From assembly GCF_008373755.1 (NCBI RefSeq), contig NZ_VUJV01000001.1, positions 620,001-684,000 of the forward strand: a stretch of 64,000 bases of DNA. The letters run 5' to 3'. Of the stretch, positions 43,071 to 51,790 are shown in pieces. This DNA comes from Nocardioides humilatus (GTDB lineage Bacteria; Actinomycetota; Actinomycetes; Propionibacteriales; Nocardioidaceae). A model generated the notes under the pieces. That model did not search any database, was not told the origin of the DNA, and saw nothing but the letters and a program-made list of their open reading frames with translations. The position numbers and the translations under genes were made by a program. The first letter of the stretch is position 1. Each line of letters begins with the position of its first letter.

Positions 43071-43247
43071 ATGACCAGCACCACGACCACGAAGAAGCAC
43101 CGCGCGACCGAGCCGCTCGCGACGCCGGTGCGCCCCGACCTCAGCGGTGGCGCGCACCGCTCTTCCCGCAACCGCGAGACCGTCGTCCTGCTCTCGCTCG
43201 GCACGTTCCTCATCGTCTTCGCGATGGTGATGACGCTGCGCGGGTGA
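43071..43247 (+). CDS. Small single-pass membrane protein
   Basis: A 58-residue protein preceded by a strong GGAGGAGAAGAAG ribosome binding site. The N-terminal ~38 residues are hydrophilic and basic (MTSTTTTKKHRATEPL); residues ~38-56 form one hydrophobic helix (VVLLSLGTFLIVFAMVM) followed by TLRG. The tail-anchored layout is convincing and the codon use fits real coding sequence. Function unknown. It sits between a TetR-P450 operon and a lipoprotein gene. Confidence 0.65.
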   Translation: MTSTTTTKKHRATEPLATPVRPDLSGGAHRSSRNRETVVLLSLGTFLIVFAMVMTLRG

Positions 43248-43293
43248 CTGCGCGGCTGGGCAACCTCTCGGCCGTTCGCCGCGTCATAGGGGC

Positions 43294-44085
43294 GTGAACC
43301 CTCGCGCACTGCTCGTCGCCACGGCGTGCGCCGCCGCCCTGCTGCTGGGCGGATGCGGCGACGGGACGTCGGCGCCGCCCGCTGCGGTCTCCACGCCGAC
43401 GGCCACCGAGGCCACGCCCCGCCTCGGACTCACCGGCTGGCTGGACCAGCTCCCGGTCGGACCACCTCCGGCGCTCGGCTACGTGATCGGTCACCGCTAC
43501 CACTCACCCGACGGACGCGTCGTCCGGCTGCCGAGCGACCACGGCATCCAGGCCATCGCCCGGCTCGGCGACGGCTACGTCGCCGTCGACGACCGGGTCT
43601 TCGAGGGCACCGCCGGCGTGTGCCTCCTCGATGCCCGCGGCCGCCGCGCGAGCGACCTCCACACCATCTCCGGCGCCCCGGCGCTGAGCCTCGACGGTCG
43701 CACCCTGCGCTGGATCACCTTCACTCCTCCCGAGGCCGCCCCCGAGCTCGGTCCGACCGTGCTGCACGTGGCTGACGTCCGCACGGGCGAGATCCGCACG
43801 AGGGTGCTGCCCACCGACCCCCACGCCCTGCCGCGCGTGCGCCAGCGCGATCGCCGGCCCGACGTCGACGAGGTCCTCGCCCGGTTCGGGATCACCTCTT
43901 GGCTGCGCGGCCGTACGGCGTCCGCGGCCTGGGAGGGCCGGCACCACCTGCTGCTCGGGGTGCTCCCCCGCGGTGGTCGCGCGGCCGTCGTACGACTCGA
44001 CACGCGGAGCGGAGCCTGGAGCCTCGCGGTCGACCTGACGCCGCTCGAAGGCACCTGGCACGTGGTCTTCGAGACCACCCGCTGA
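43294..44085 (+). CDS. Lipoprotein of the SigE-cluster paralogue family
   Basis: A 263-residue lipoprotein with lipobox LLLGGC (Cys21) and a Thr/Pro/Ala-rich linker. The segment YVIGHRYHSPDGRVVRLPSD corresponds to YVVGDTWHQADGDAVKLP in the product of the 47294-48403 gene, so the two are related and the C-terminal part is probably a beta-propeller-like fold. The GTG start at 43294 is preceded by a plausible promoter only. Function unknown. Its neighbours are a SigE-type sigma factor and two more members of the family. Confidence 0.72.
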   Translation: MNPRALLVATACAAALLLGGCGDGTSAPPAAVSTPTATEATPRLGLTGWLDQLPVGPPPALGYVIGHRYHSPDGRVVRLPSDHGIQAIARLGDGYVAVDDRVFEGTAGVCLLDARGRRASDLHTISGAPALSLDGRTLRWITFTPPEAAPELGPTVLHVADVRTGEIRTRVLPTDPHALPRVRQRDRRPDVDEVLARFGITSWLRGRTASAAWEGRHHLLLGVLPRGGRAAVVRLDTRSGAWSLAVDLTPLEGTWHVVFETTR

Positions 44086-44113
44086 CGCACGCCGAAAAGA
44101 CCCGCCGCAGCAA

Positions 44114-44144
44114 TTGCAACCAATCTGCCGCGGATGGCGTCCTC
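44114..44144 (+). promoter_or_regulatory. ECF-type promoter, TTGCAACC-N16-CGTCCTC
   Basis: TTGCAACC (44114-44121) and CGTCCTC (44138-44144) are separated by 16 bases, 68 bp upstream of the SigE-type sigma gene. The same two boxes with the same spacing occur at 47214-47244 before a related lipoprotein gene. AAC- and CGTC-type boxes are typical of ECF promoters, so this is probably the autoregulated promoter of the sigma factor. Confidence 0.65.
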
Positions 44145-44212
44145 CACGCGAAACAGTTCCACCAAGACGAGCAACCTGCACTCAAGACCCAGCATCAGGA
44201 CGGAGGACGCCG

Positions 44213-44752
44213 ATGAGCCGGAAGACCCGCGAAGAACAGCGGGACGCCGAGTTCACCGAGTACCTCGCCGTACGGCAGCCCACCCTGCTGCGCACGGCGT
44301 ACCTGCTCACCGGTGACCGCCACCAGGCCGAGGACATCCTGCAGACGTCGCTCGCCAAGCTCTACCTCGCGTGGGACAAGGTCCATGACCGCGGCGCCGT
44401 CGACGCCTACGTGCGCCGCATCATGGTCAACGAGAACAACTCGCTGTGGCGCCGCGCGTGGAAGAAGCGCGAGTGGGCCACCGACGAGGTCCCCGAGGGC
44501 GCGCCCCACCACGACCACTACGACGACGGCACCAACGACCAGCTCTGGGCTGTCGTGCAGACCCTGCCGCCGAAGGCGCGGTCCGTGGTCGTCCTGCGCT
44601 ACTACGAGCAGATGTCAGAAGCCGAGGTGGCCGACGCGCTCGGCATCTCCGTCGGCACCGTCAAGTCCCAGTGCAGCCGGGCGCTGTCCGCACTCCGCGA
44701 GCGCGTGCCCGCCGAGCTCCACCCCCGCTACGGCGAGGAGTCCACGTCATGA
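44213..44752 (+). CDS. SigE-family ECF RNA polymerase sigma factor
   Basis: A 179-residue SigE-family ECF sigma factor. Sigma-2 (LRTAYLLTGDRHQAEDILQT, then SLAKLYLAWDKV) and sigma-4 (LPPKARSVVVLRYYEQMSEA, then DALGISVGTVKSQCSRALSAL) are complete. ATG 44213 has GGAGGA 5 bases upstream. The stop overlaps the start of a membrane protein (ATGA) that is the likely cognate anti-sigma. An ECF promoter lies upstream, suggesting autoregulation. Confidence 0.9.
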   Translation: MSRKTREEQRDAEFTEYLAVRQPTLLRTAYLLTGDRHQAEDILQTSLAKLYLAWDKVHDRGAVDAYVRRIMVNENNSLWRRAWKKREWATDEVPEGAPHHDHYDDGTNDQLWAVVQTLPPKARSVVVLRYYEQMSEAEVADALGISVGTVKSQCSRALSALRERVPAELHPRYGEESTS

Positions 44753-45978
44753 ACCCCAACGACCCCACCACACCTGACAGCCCCGACACCCCCTGGGAGG
44801 AAGCGATGAGCCGCGATTTCGACGCGCGCGTCCGTGACCTCCACGAGGCGCCCCTCGACTTCACCTCGGTCAAGGGCAAGGCCCAGAAGATCCGCCGCAA
44901 CCGACGCGCTGCCGTCGCCGGCGGCGTCCTCGGTGTCGCCGCGATCGTGACCCCGGTCGCCGTGCTCGCCAGCACCAACGACGGCACGAGCACCGAGCCG
45001 CCGGTGGTCAACCAGTCCGACTCCACCACACCGACGCCGACGCAGGCCGCCGACCCGGTCGGCCCCGACTGGCTGCAGGGCCGGACCTGGCACCAAGCCG
45101 ACGGCGACGAGGTCGAGCTGCCCGAAGGCGACTACCAGCAGGCAGGCATCTGGAACGACCAGCTGGTCACCCTCCAGGCCGCGACCGAGGTCTTCCCGTC
45201 GATGTACGTCTTCGACGCCGACGGCAACCCGGTCGGCGACCCGCTGCAGGTCGCCGGTTTCGCGATCAGCGCCGACCAGACGATCCTGGCCTACACGACC
45301 GCGGACGGCGAGCTGATCACCCGGTGGCAGGGCGGCCAGTCCACCCTCGCGTCCGACGTGGGCGACTCCGCCGGTGGCGAGTCCTTCGGCGGCGAGCCCG
45401 TCTCCGTCATCGGGACGGCACCGTGCGAGCCCGAGTCGGGCGCGTGCCTGGTGCGCATCAACACGTCCACCAGCGGCTGCCGGGGCATCGGATCGAGCGA
45501 CGTCCCGCTCCCCGTCGACGCCCGCATGTGCTTCGACGAGCAGCTCGCCCCGACGCCCGAGCAGGCCTTCCGGTCCCTCATCTCCTACTCCGACGAGATC
45601 AAGGACGACGGGGTGGTGTGCGGCGGCGTGGCCGACGCCGACGGCTTCCTGTGGCACGGCTGCGACTACGAGCCCCAGGCCATCTCCCCTGACGGGCAGT
45701 ACGTCGTCGGCGCCCCGAGCATTTACGACGGCCTCGGCTGGGCGACGATCTCGGTGCTCGACGCCGAGACCGGCGAGCAGACCGGAGTCTTCTCCCCCGA
45801 GGGCGGCTTCGTGTCGTCGTACGTCGGCTGGACCCCCGAGAACCAGTTCCTCTTCAGCACCTACGACGGCGCTCAGTGGCACCTGTTCTCGATGGACCCC
45901 GCCGACGGCGGGACCACCGAGCTCGCGAGCGTCGCCGGCAGCGACGTGGACAACCCGTACCTCCCGATCCAGCACTGA
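44749..45978 (+). CDS. Membrane-anchored protein, probable anti-sigma factor
   Basis: A 409-residue protein: cytoplasmic N-terminal ~50 residues (EEAMSRDFDARVRDLHE), one membrane helix at ~54-74 (VAGGVLGVAAIVTPVAVLAS), a Ser/Thr/Pro linker and a large extracytoplasmic domain with four cysteines and blade-like repeats (WLQGRTWHQADGDEVELPEG; SPDGQYVVGAP). Translational coupling to the SigE-type gene and this topology fit a transmembrane anti-sigma factor, although no known anti-sigma domain is recognised. The outer domain is paralogous to the lipoprotein at 47294-48403, which may compete for or present the same signal (inference). Confidence 0.72.
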   Translation: MNPNDPTTPDSPDTPWEEAMSRDFDARVRDLHEAPLDFTSVKGKAQKIRRNRRAAVAGGVLGVAAIVTPVAVLASTNDGTSTEPPVVNQSDSTTPTPTQAADPVGPDWLQGRTWHQADGDEVELPEGDYQQAGIWNDQLVTLQAATEVFPSMYVFDADGNPVGDPLQVAGFAISADQTILAYTTADGELITRWQGGQSTLASDVGDSAGGESFGGEPVSVIGTAPCEPESGACLVRINTSTSGCRGIGSSDVPLPVDARMCFDEQLAPTPEQAFRSLISYSDEIKDDGVVCGGVADADGFLWHGCDYEPQAISPDGQYVVGAPSIYDGLGWATISVLDAETGEQTGVFSPEGGFVSSYVGWTPENQFLFSTYDGAQWHLFSMDPADGGTTELASVAGSDVDNPYLPIQH

Positions 45979-46000
45979 CCCCGCAGGTAACGTCCACCGA

Positions 46001-47227
46001 GTGAAGCGTCGCGACCACCTCTCGCCCCTGGCGGTCGCGAACTTCCGGTGGTTCTTCCTGGGCGAGACGGTCAACAGCGCCGGTACGGCGATGGCGGGCA
46101 TCGCGCTCGCCTTCGCGGTCTTGGAGATCAGCGACTCTGCGTCGGCACTGGGGTGGGTGCTGGCGGCGTGGACCGGGCCGATGGTGGCACTGATGCTGCT
46201 GGGCGGCGCCCTCGCCGACCGGTTGCCGCGGGCGCTGGTCCTCCGCGGCTGCAACCTGATCCAGGGCGTCGTCCAGGGCATCACCGCACTGTTGGTGCTG
46301 ACCGACACCGCCGAGATCTGGCACCTCGTCGTGCTCCAGCTGATCAGCGGCACCGTCTTCGCGGTCAGCTATCCGGCCTTCCACGGCATGGTGCCGATCC
46401 TGTTGCCCGAGGCCGAGCGGAAGGCGGCCTACCTGCTCCTCGGCCAGTCCGACAGCCTGCTGCGGATCGCCGGCCCGGCGCTCTCGGGCGTCCTGGTCGC
46501 CACCGTCGGTCCGGGCTGGGCGCTGGCCGCCGACGCGATCACCTACCTCGTCGCCGCGGCGTTCCTCGGCATCATGCGCCTGCCGATCGGCGCGCGCCCC
46601 GACCGGGCGGCCAGCGTGATCGGCGACTTCAAGGCGGGCTGGTTCTTCGTGCGGGCGCTGGGCTGGGTGCTGCCGGTGGCGTCGTGCTCCCTGGTGTTCA
46701 ACGCGCTGATCAGCGGCGCGCTCGGGGTGCTCGGCCCGTCGATCGCCAACGGCACGATCGGCAGCGACGGTTGGGGTTTCGCCCGCGCCGCCGAGGCCGT
46801 CGGCATCTTCGTCACGGCGTTCTTCCTCGCTCGGATCACCCTTCGCCGATCCCTCCAAGCCTGTGTCATCGGCTTCTCCTTCAACGCGATCCCGATGCTC
46901 CTGCTCGGGACCTGGGTCAACACCGTCGCCCTCGCCGTCGGGTTCTTCTTCGCCGGCATCGGCATGGCGGTCGTCAACCTGTCGTGGAGCCTCACCGTGC
47001 AGGAGAAGGTGCCCGAGCAGATGCTGTCGCGCGTGATGGCGGTCGACGGGTTCTTCTCCTTCGTGGCCATGCCGATCGGCCAGCTGATCGTCGGGCCGTT
47101 GGCGATCGCCTTCAGCACCCAAGACGTCATGCTCGGCTGCGCCGCACTCTGCGCGCTGGTGGGCGTCATCGGCGCCACTCGGCCGGCGATCCGCAACGTG
47201 CGGCTCGAGCCGGTTGCAACCGTTTGA
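46001..47227 (+). CDS. MFS transporter (MFS_3, EntS-like)
   Basis: A 408-residue permease with about 12 hydrophobic helices. ANFRWFFLGETVNSAGTAMA opens TM1 and GGALADRLPRALVLRGCN is motif A. It resembles enterobactin exporter-like MFS_3 proteins; substrate unknown. The GTG start follows the preceding gene by 22 bp, so it is probably in the sigma operon. The -35 box of the next promoter lies inside its last codons. Confidence 0.85.
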   Translation: MKRRDHLSPLAVANFRWFFLGETVNSAGTAMAGIALAFAVLEISDSASALGWVLAAWTGPMVALMLLGGALADRLPRALVLRGCNLIQGVVQGITALLVLTDTAEIWHLVVLQLISGTVFAVSYPAFHGMVPILLPEAERKAAYLLLGQSDSLLRIAGPALSGVLVATVGPGWALAADAITYLVAAAFLGIMRLPIGARPDRAASVIGDFKAGWFFVRALGWVLPVASCSLVFNALISGALGVLGPSIANGTIGSDGWGFARAAEAVGIFVTAFFLARITLRRSLQACVIGFSFNAIPMLLLGTWVNTVALAVGFFFAGIGMAVVNLSWSLTVQEKVPEQMLSRVMAVDGFFSFVAMPIGQLIVGPLAIAFSTQDVMLGCAALCALVGVIGATRPAIRNVRLEPVATV

Positions 47228-47244
47228 CCAGGTTTCGCGTCCTC
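47214..47244 (+). promoter_or_regulatory. ECF-type promoter, TTGCAACC-N16-CGTCCTC
   Basis: Same boxes and same 16-base spacing as at 44114-44144; the intervening sequences differ, so only the promoter elements are conserved. It lies 49 bp upstream of the lipoprotein ATG and overlaps the 3' end of the MFS gene. It implies that the SigE-type sigma factor transcribes the lipoprotein gene. Confidence 0.65.
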
Positions 47245-47293
47245 TTGCCAGACAGGCGTTGAAGCGCCTCCCGGACAAGCAAGGACCACGACC

Positions 47294-48403
47294 ATGACCA
47301 TCAAGCTGCACTCACGGATCGCCGTTGCGGCGGTGATCGCCCCGCTCGCCGTACTCGCCGCTGCGTGCGGCAGCGACGACGGCGGCAACGCGAAGGACTC
47401 CTCCGCCGACCCGACGACCTCCTCCTCGGCGCCCACCACGGACGCGACCACCGAGACCCCCGACCCGACCGAGACCACGGACGGCCCGGCCGACCCGGCC
47501 GGCCTCGACTACGTCGTCGGCGACACCTGGCACCAGGCCGACGGTGACGCCGTCAAGCTCCCGGGCAAGCACTACGACAGCGCGGTCGTCTGGGACGGTC
47601 AGCTCGTCGTCACCCAGTGGGACGGCGAGGTCTACTCCGACGCCACCGTCATCGCCGAGGACGGCACCGTCGTCGACACGTTCGACACCACCAGCGCCGT
47701 CGTCGTCAACGATGCCGGTACGACGATCGCGTGGATCGACACCACCGGCGAGGTCATGACCGCGTGGGAGGGCGACCAGGTCTCGATGGGCCACGTCGAC
47801 CTCGCCGCACCCGGCGAGACCATCGCCTACTTCGCGGCCGCAGTCATCGGCGGACCCAACTGCTACGAGGTCGCTGACGGCTGCCAGGTCTTCGTCAACT
47901 CTGGCATCGGCAAGCCGCGCTCCTTCGACTCCCACGGAGTCAACGACAACCCCGTGGCTTCGGCGATCGACTTCAACGACATCTCCGCCGACGGCCTGGT
48001 CACCTACGTCGACCAGATCGATGACGACGGCTCCTGCAGCGCACTCGTCGACCTCCGGCGGACGAGCACCAAGCCGCTCTGGAAGACCTGCGACTTCGAG
48101 GCCAACCTGATCTCGCCCGACGGCAGCCACGTGATCGGCCTGCCGGCCTACTACGACGGCCTGGGCGTCTCCGACCTCGCGATCCTCGACGCGAAGACCG
48201 GCGAGGCCACCGGCCGTTACGGCGTCGAGGGCGGATTCAGCTCCAACTGGGCCTGGTCGACCGACAACCGCCTCGTCTTCGACTCCTACGACGGCGCCAA
48301 CTGGCACCTCTTCGCCATGACCGCCGACGGAGCGATCACCGAGTTCGCCGACCCGGTCAAGGGCGAGGCCGAGGACAGCCCGTTCACCCTGATCCGCCAC
48401 TGA
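47294..48403 (+). CDS. Lipoprotein paralogous to the probable anti-sigma outer domain
   Basis: A 369-residue lipoprotein with lipobox LAAAC (Cys25), a long Ser/Thr/Asp/Pro linker and a folded domain from about residue 65. YVVGDTWHQADGDAVKLP, ISPDGSHVIGLPAYYDGLG, LDAKTGEATGRYGVEGGF and FDSYDGANWHLFAM each have close counterparts in the product of 44749-45978. An individual ECF promoter precedes it. Likely an outer-face sensor or signal-damping partner of the sigma system (inference). Confidence 0.78.
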   Translation: MTIKLHSRIAVAAVIAPLAVLAAACGSDDGGNAKDSSADPTTSSSAPTTDATTETPDPTETTDGPADPAGLDYVVGDTWHQADGDAVKLPGKHYDSAVVWDGQLVVTQWDGEVYSDATVIAEDGTVVDTFDTTSAVVVNDAGTTIAWIDTTGEVMTAWEGDQVSMGHVDLAAPGETIAYFAAAVIGGPNCYEVADGCQVFVNSGIGKPRSFDSHGVNDNPVASAIDFNDISADGLVTYVDQIDDDGSCSALVDLRRTSTKPLWKTCDFEANLISPDGSHVIGLPAYYDGLGVSDLAILDAKTGEATGRYGVEGGFSSNWAWSTDNRLVFDSYDGANWHLFAMTADGAITEFADPVKGEAEDSPFTLIRH

Positions 48404-48428
48404 GGCTCACTGCCCCGCAAGAGCGGGA

Positions 48429-48474
48429 GTCGTGTGCCTGAGAACGCCCTAGCGGGCGGGCTCAGGCACACGAC
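48429..48474. repeat. 46-bp palindromic repeat, family B, solitary copy
   Basis: Copy B1. Arms GTCGTGTGCCTGAG / CTCAGGCACACGAC are perfect here, extending to 16 bp (48427-48442 and 48461-48476). It lies between the convergent lipoprotein and tsaD genes, where it may also terminate both transcripts. Length and orientation match the four copies near 56.5-57.7 kb. Confidence 0.88.
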
Positions 48475-48479
48475 TCATT

Positions 48480-49525
<1,046 letters not shown>

Positions 49526-49529
<4 letters not shown>

Positions 49530-49984
49530 GGCGTCATTCTCACAGACCGCTCGAGCACGATCGCGTCGGTGCCGTCACGGTAGTAGCGAGGTCGGCGGGC
49601 GATCTCGGTGAAGCCTGCGCCGGCGTAGAGCGCTCGCGCAGCGACGTTGGCCTCCCGAACCTCGAGCAGCAGCCGCTCGGCGCCGCGCTCCCCGGCGTGG
49701 GCGTCGACGGCGTCGATGAGCGCGTCGGCCACGCCCGTACGACGAGCAGCGACCACCGTGGCGATCCGCTGCAGCTCGGCCACGTCCTGCACCACGCTCA
49801 CCGCGGCGTAGCCCACCCACCGGGCAGCGATCTCGGCGACGAGGAAGGTCGTCGTCGGCAGCAGGCCCGCGACCGCCTCCTCGATCAGGACCGACGACCA
49901 CGGGTCGGCCGGGAAGGCCGTCTCCTCCAGGTCGACGATCGCGTCGATGTCACCCAGGGCGGCGCGCCGCACCGCGACGGTCAC
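49526..49984 (-). CDS. rimI: Ribosomal protein alanine N-acetyltransferase RimI
   Basis: A 152-residue GNAT. The acetyl-CoA loop is degenerate ([16 protein letters not shown], in place of RRxGxGxA) but the fold and the C-terminal [31 protein letters not shown] are typical of RimI. The known substrate class is the N terminus of S18 or other proteins. The GTG start overlaps the tsaB stop (GTGA), and its stop overlaps the tsaD start. Confidence 0.9.
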
Positions 49985-50619
49985 GAGACCGACTTGGGCG
50001 CGCGAGGGATCTCGGCGTCGGGGCGGCGCAGGTAGAGCGGCTCCGGGTCGCGCAGCTCGGCGCGCTCCTCGGCCACGCACCGAGCCAGCCACCCGGCCGA
50101 CGGCCGCAACGGGCCGCGGCCCGCAGGGAACGCATCGGGATAGAGCGAGGCGCCCTCCCCCACGACCGCGGCGTCGGTCGCGACGTCGGCGGGACGCTGG
50201 ACGTCGGGACCGGAGGTGCGCTGGCCGCTCTCGTCGTAGGTCGCAAGGTAGACCTCGCGCCGACGGGCATCGCTCGCAACCACGAACGGCCCGTCGACGG
50301 TGCCGCTGTCGATCGCCTCGACGGCGAGGACGTCCAACGAGCACACGCCGTAGACGGGGATCTCCAAGACGTAGGCCATCGTGCGCGCCGAGACCAGACC
50401 GACCCGCAGCCCCGTGAAGGGTCCGGGGCCGACTCCGACCGCGATCGCGGTCAGGTCGCGCGGAGTGATGCCGACCCGGCGCAGCGCCTCGTCGACGAGC
50501 GGGGTGAGCTGCTCGCCGTGCCGCATCGACTCCGTCGACGTGAGCTCGACGACCACGTCGTTACCGTCGTGGACGGCGACGGTCACGGTCGGCGAGGAGG
50601 TGTCGAAGGCGAGGAGCAC
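49981..50619 (-). CDS. tsaB: tRNA t6A synthesis protein TsaB
   Basis: A 212-residue ASKHA-like protein, scaffold of the TsaBDE complex. N-terminal LLAFDTSSPTVTVAV and GVGPGPFTGLRVGL are the family hallmarks. It starts the tsaB-rimI-tsaD operon. In the M. tuberculosis order tsaE lies directly upstream; here a GH16 gene separates them. Confidence 0.93.
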   Translation of the reverse strand: MLLAFDTSSPTVTVAVHDGNDVVVELTSTESMRHGEQLTPLVDEALRRVGITPRDLTAIAVGVGPGPFTGLRVGLVSARTMAYVLEIPVYGVCSLDVLAVEAIDSGTVDGPFVVASDARRREVYLATYDESGQRTSGPDVQRPADVATDAAVVGEGASLYPDAFPAGRGPLRPSAGWLARCVAEERAELRDPEPLYLRRPDAEIPRAPKSVS

Positions 50620-50683
50620 GCGCCCGAGGCTAGCGCCCTGTGCCGGGCCTAGCGCGCCCTGTCCCCGGGCCTCGGGCGCGTGC

Positions 50684-51598
50684 TCACTGCCAGACCCTGA
50701 CCCAGTCGATGGTCATCGTCGCCTTGGTGGGGGTCGCGGCGACCGGTGCGTTCCACGCACCGCCCCATGCCTGGGTCAGGATCATGTTGAAAGGCTTGTC
50801 GAACGGCTGGTTGCCGAAGAGCGGCAGGATCGGACGCCACCGGGTCTCGTAGACCAACCGGCCGTCGTAGTAGAAGAGCATGAGGTCGGGCGACCACTCG
50901 ACGGCGTAGGTGTGGAACGCACTCGCGTTGCGGAGGTAGGCGGTCAGGCCGGTGACGCCGTCGTTGAGTCCGTCGGCGTAGTGCAACGACGGGTAGGCGT
51001 ACTGCGGGATGCCGCTGTACCACTCGGCGATGTCGATCTCGCCGGAGAGCGGCCACAGCCCGTAGAGGTTCTGGTCGGGGAAGAGCCAGATGGCCGAGTG
51101 GAGCCCCTGGACGGTGGTGTCGGGCATCTTGGCCCGCACCTCGAACCGTCCGTAGGCCTGCGAGAACCGGTCACGGGTGGAGACCGCTGCAGCCGCCCGG
51201 TCAGTGCGGAAGTTGCCGTAGGGGCTCTTGCACAGGAAGGGGTTGAGCAGCTTGCGCGCCGTCAGCCGCAGCATGCCGCCCTTGACCGAGATGGTCCACG
51301 GCTCGTCGCGCGTGCACACGTCGCCGTTGGCGATGCCGCTGATCTCGGTCTGCGCGCCGAGCCACTTGGTGCGGTCGAGCTCGGTGCCGCTGAACTCGTC
51401 GTTGAACGTGCACTCCCAGTAACCGCCGCGCTTCTTCGCGATGCGCGCCCCGCAGGCGTCAGGCGCCGGCGGGTCCTCACCGTCGGCGGACAGACCACCG
51501 ACGGGTTGTGCCGCCGACGCCACCGGCGGGTCGATGACAAAGGTCACCAACAGGCCGATGCATGCCAGCAGCATGAAAAATGCCCGAAATGTCCGCAT
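50684..51598 (-). CDS. Secreted glycoside hydrolase family 16 protein
   Basis: A 304-residue secreted beta-glucanase-type enzyme. A signal peptide (MRTFRAFFMLLACIGLLVTF) ends near VASAA. The catalytic motif GEIDIAEWYSG contains the ExDxxE nucleophile/assisting-Asp/acid-base triad and is preceded by SAIWLFPDQ. It probably hydrolyses beta-1,3 or mixed glucans or related polysaccharides outside the cell. ATG 51598 has GGGAGGGG upstream; longer starts extend into the spacer. It is inserted between tsaE and tsaB. Confidence 0.85.
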   Translation of the reverse strand: MRTFRAFFMLLACIGLLVTFVIDPPVASAAQPVGGLSADGEDPPAPDACGARIAKKRGGYWECTFNDEFSGTELDRTKWLGAQTEISGIANGDVCTRDEPWTISVKGGMLRLTARKLLNPFLCKSPYGNFRTDRAAAAVSTRDRFSQAYGRFEVRAKMPDTTVQGLHSAIWLFPDQNLYGLWPLSGEIDIAEWYSGIPQYAYPSLHYADGLNDGVTGLTAYLRNASAFHTYAVEWSPDLMLFYYDGRLVYETRWRPILPLFGNQPFDKPFNMILTQAWGGAWNAPVAATPTKATMTIDWVRVWQ

Positions 51599-51754
51599 GC
51601 GCGGAGCCCCTCCCAGAACCTCCTTGCCCGCCCCGCAGCCACCCTCATAGCGACGGAACAACACCAACTCGGACTGGCAAGCCTAGGGAGGCAGGGCACC
51701 TCGGCGGATCGGTCGTTGGGAGCCACCTGGCATGACCCGGAAGGACCATGCGAA

Positions 51755-51772
51755 TTGGGACCAGGGTCCCAA
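51755..51772. promoter_or_regulatory. Palindrome TTGGGACC-AG-GGTCCCAA
   Basis: Perfect 8-bp arms with a 2-base centre, between the tsaE stop (19 bp away) and the GH16 gene. It may be a short terminator of the alr-hydrolase-tsaE operon or an operator of the GH16 gene. The 192-bp gap holds nothing else recognised. Confidence 0.5.
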
Positions 51773-51790
51773 CCGATCGGGTGCGGTGAC

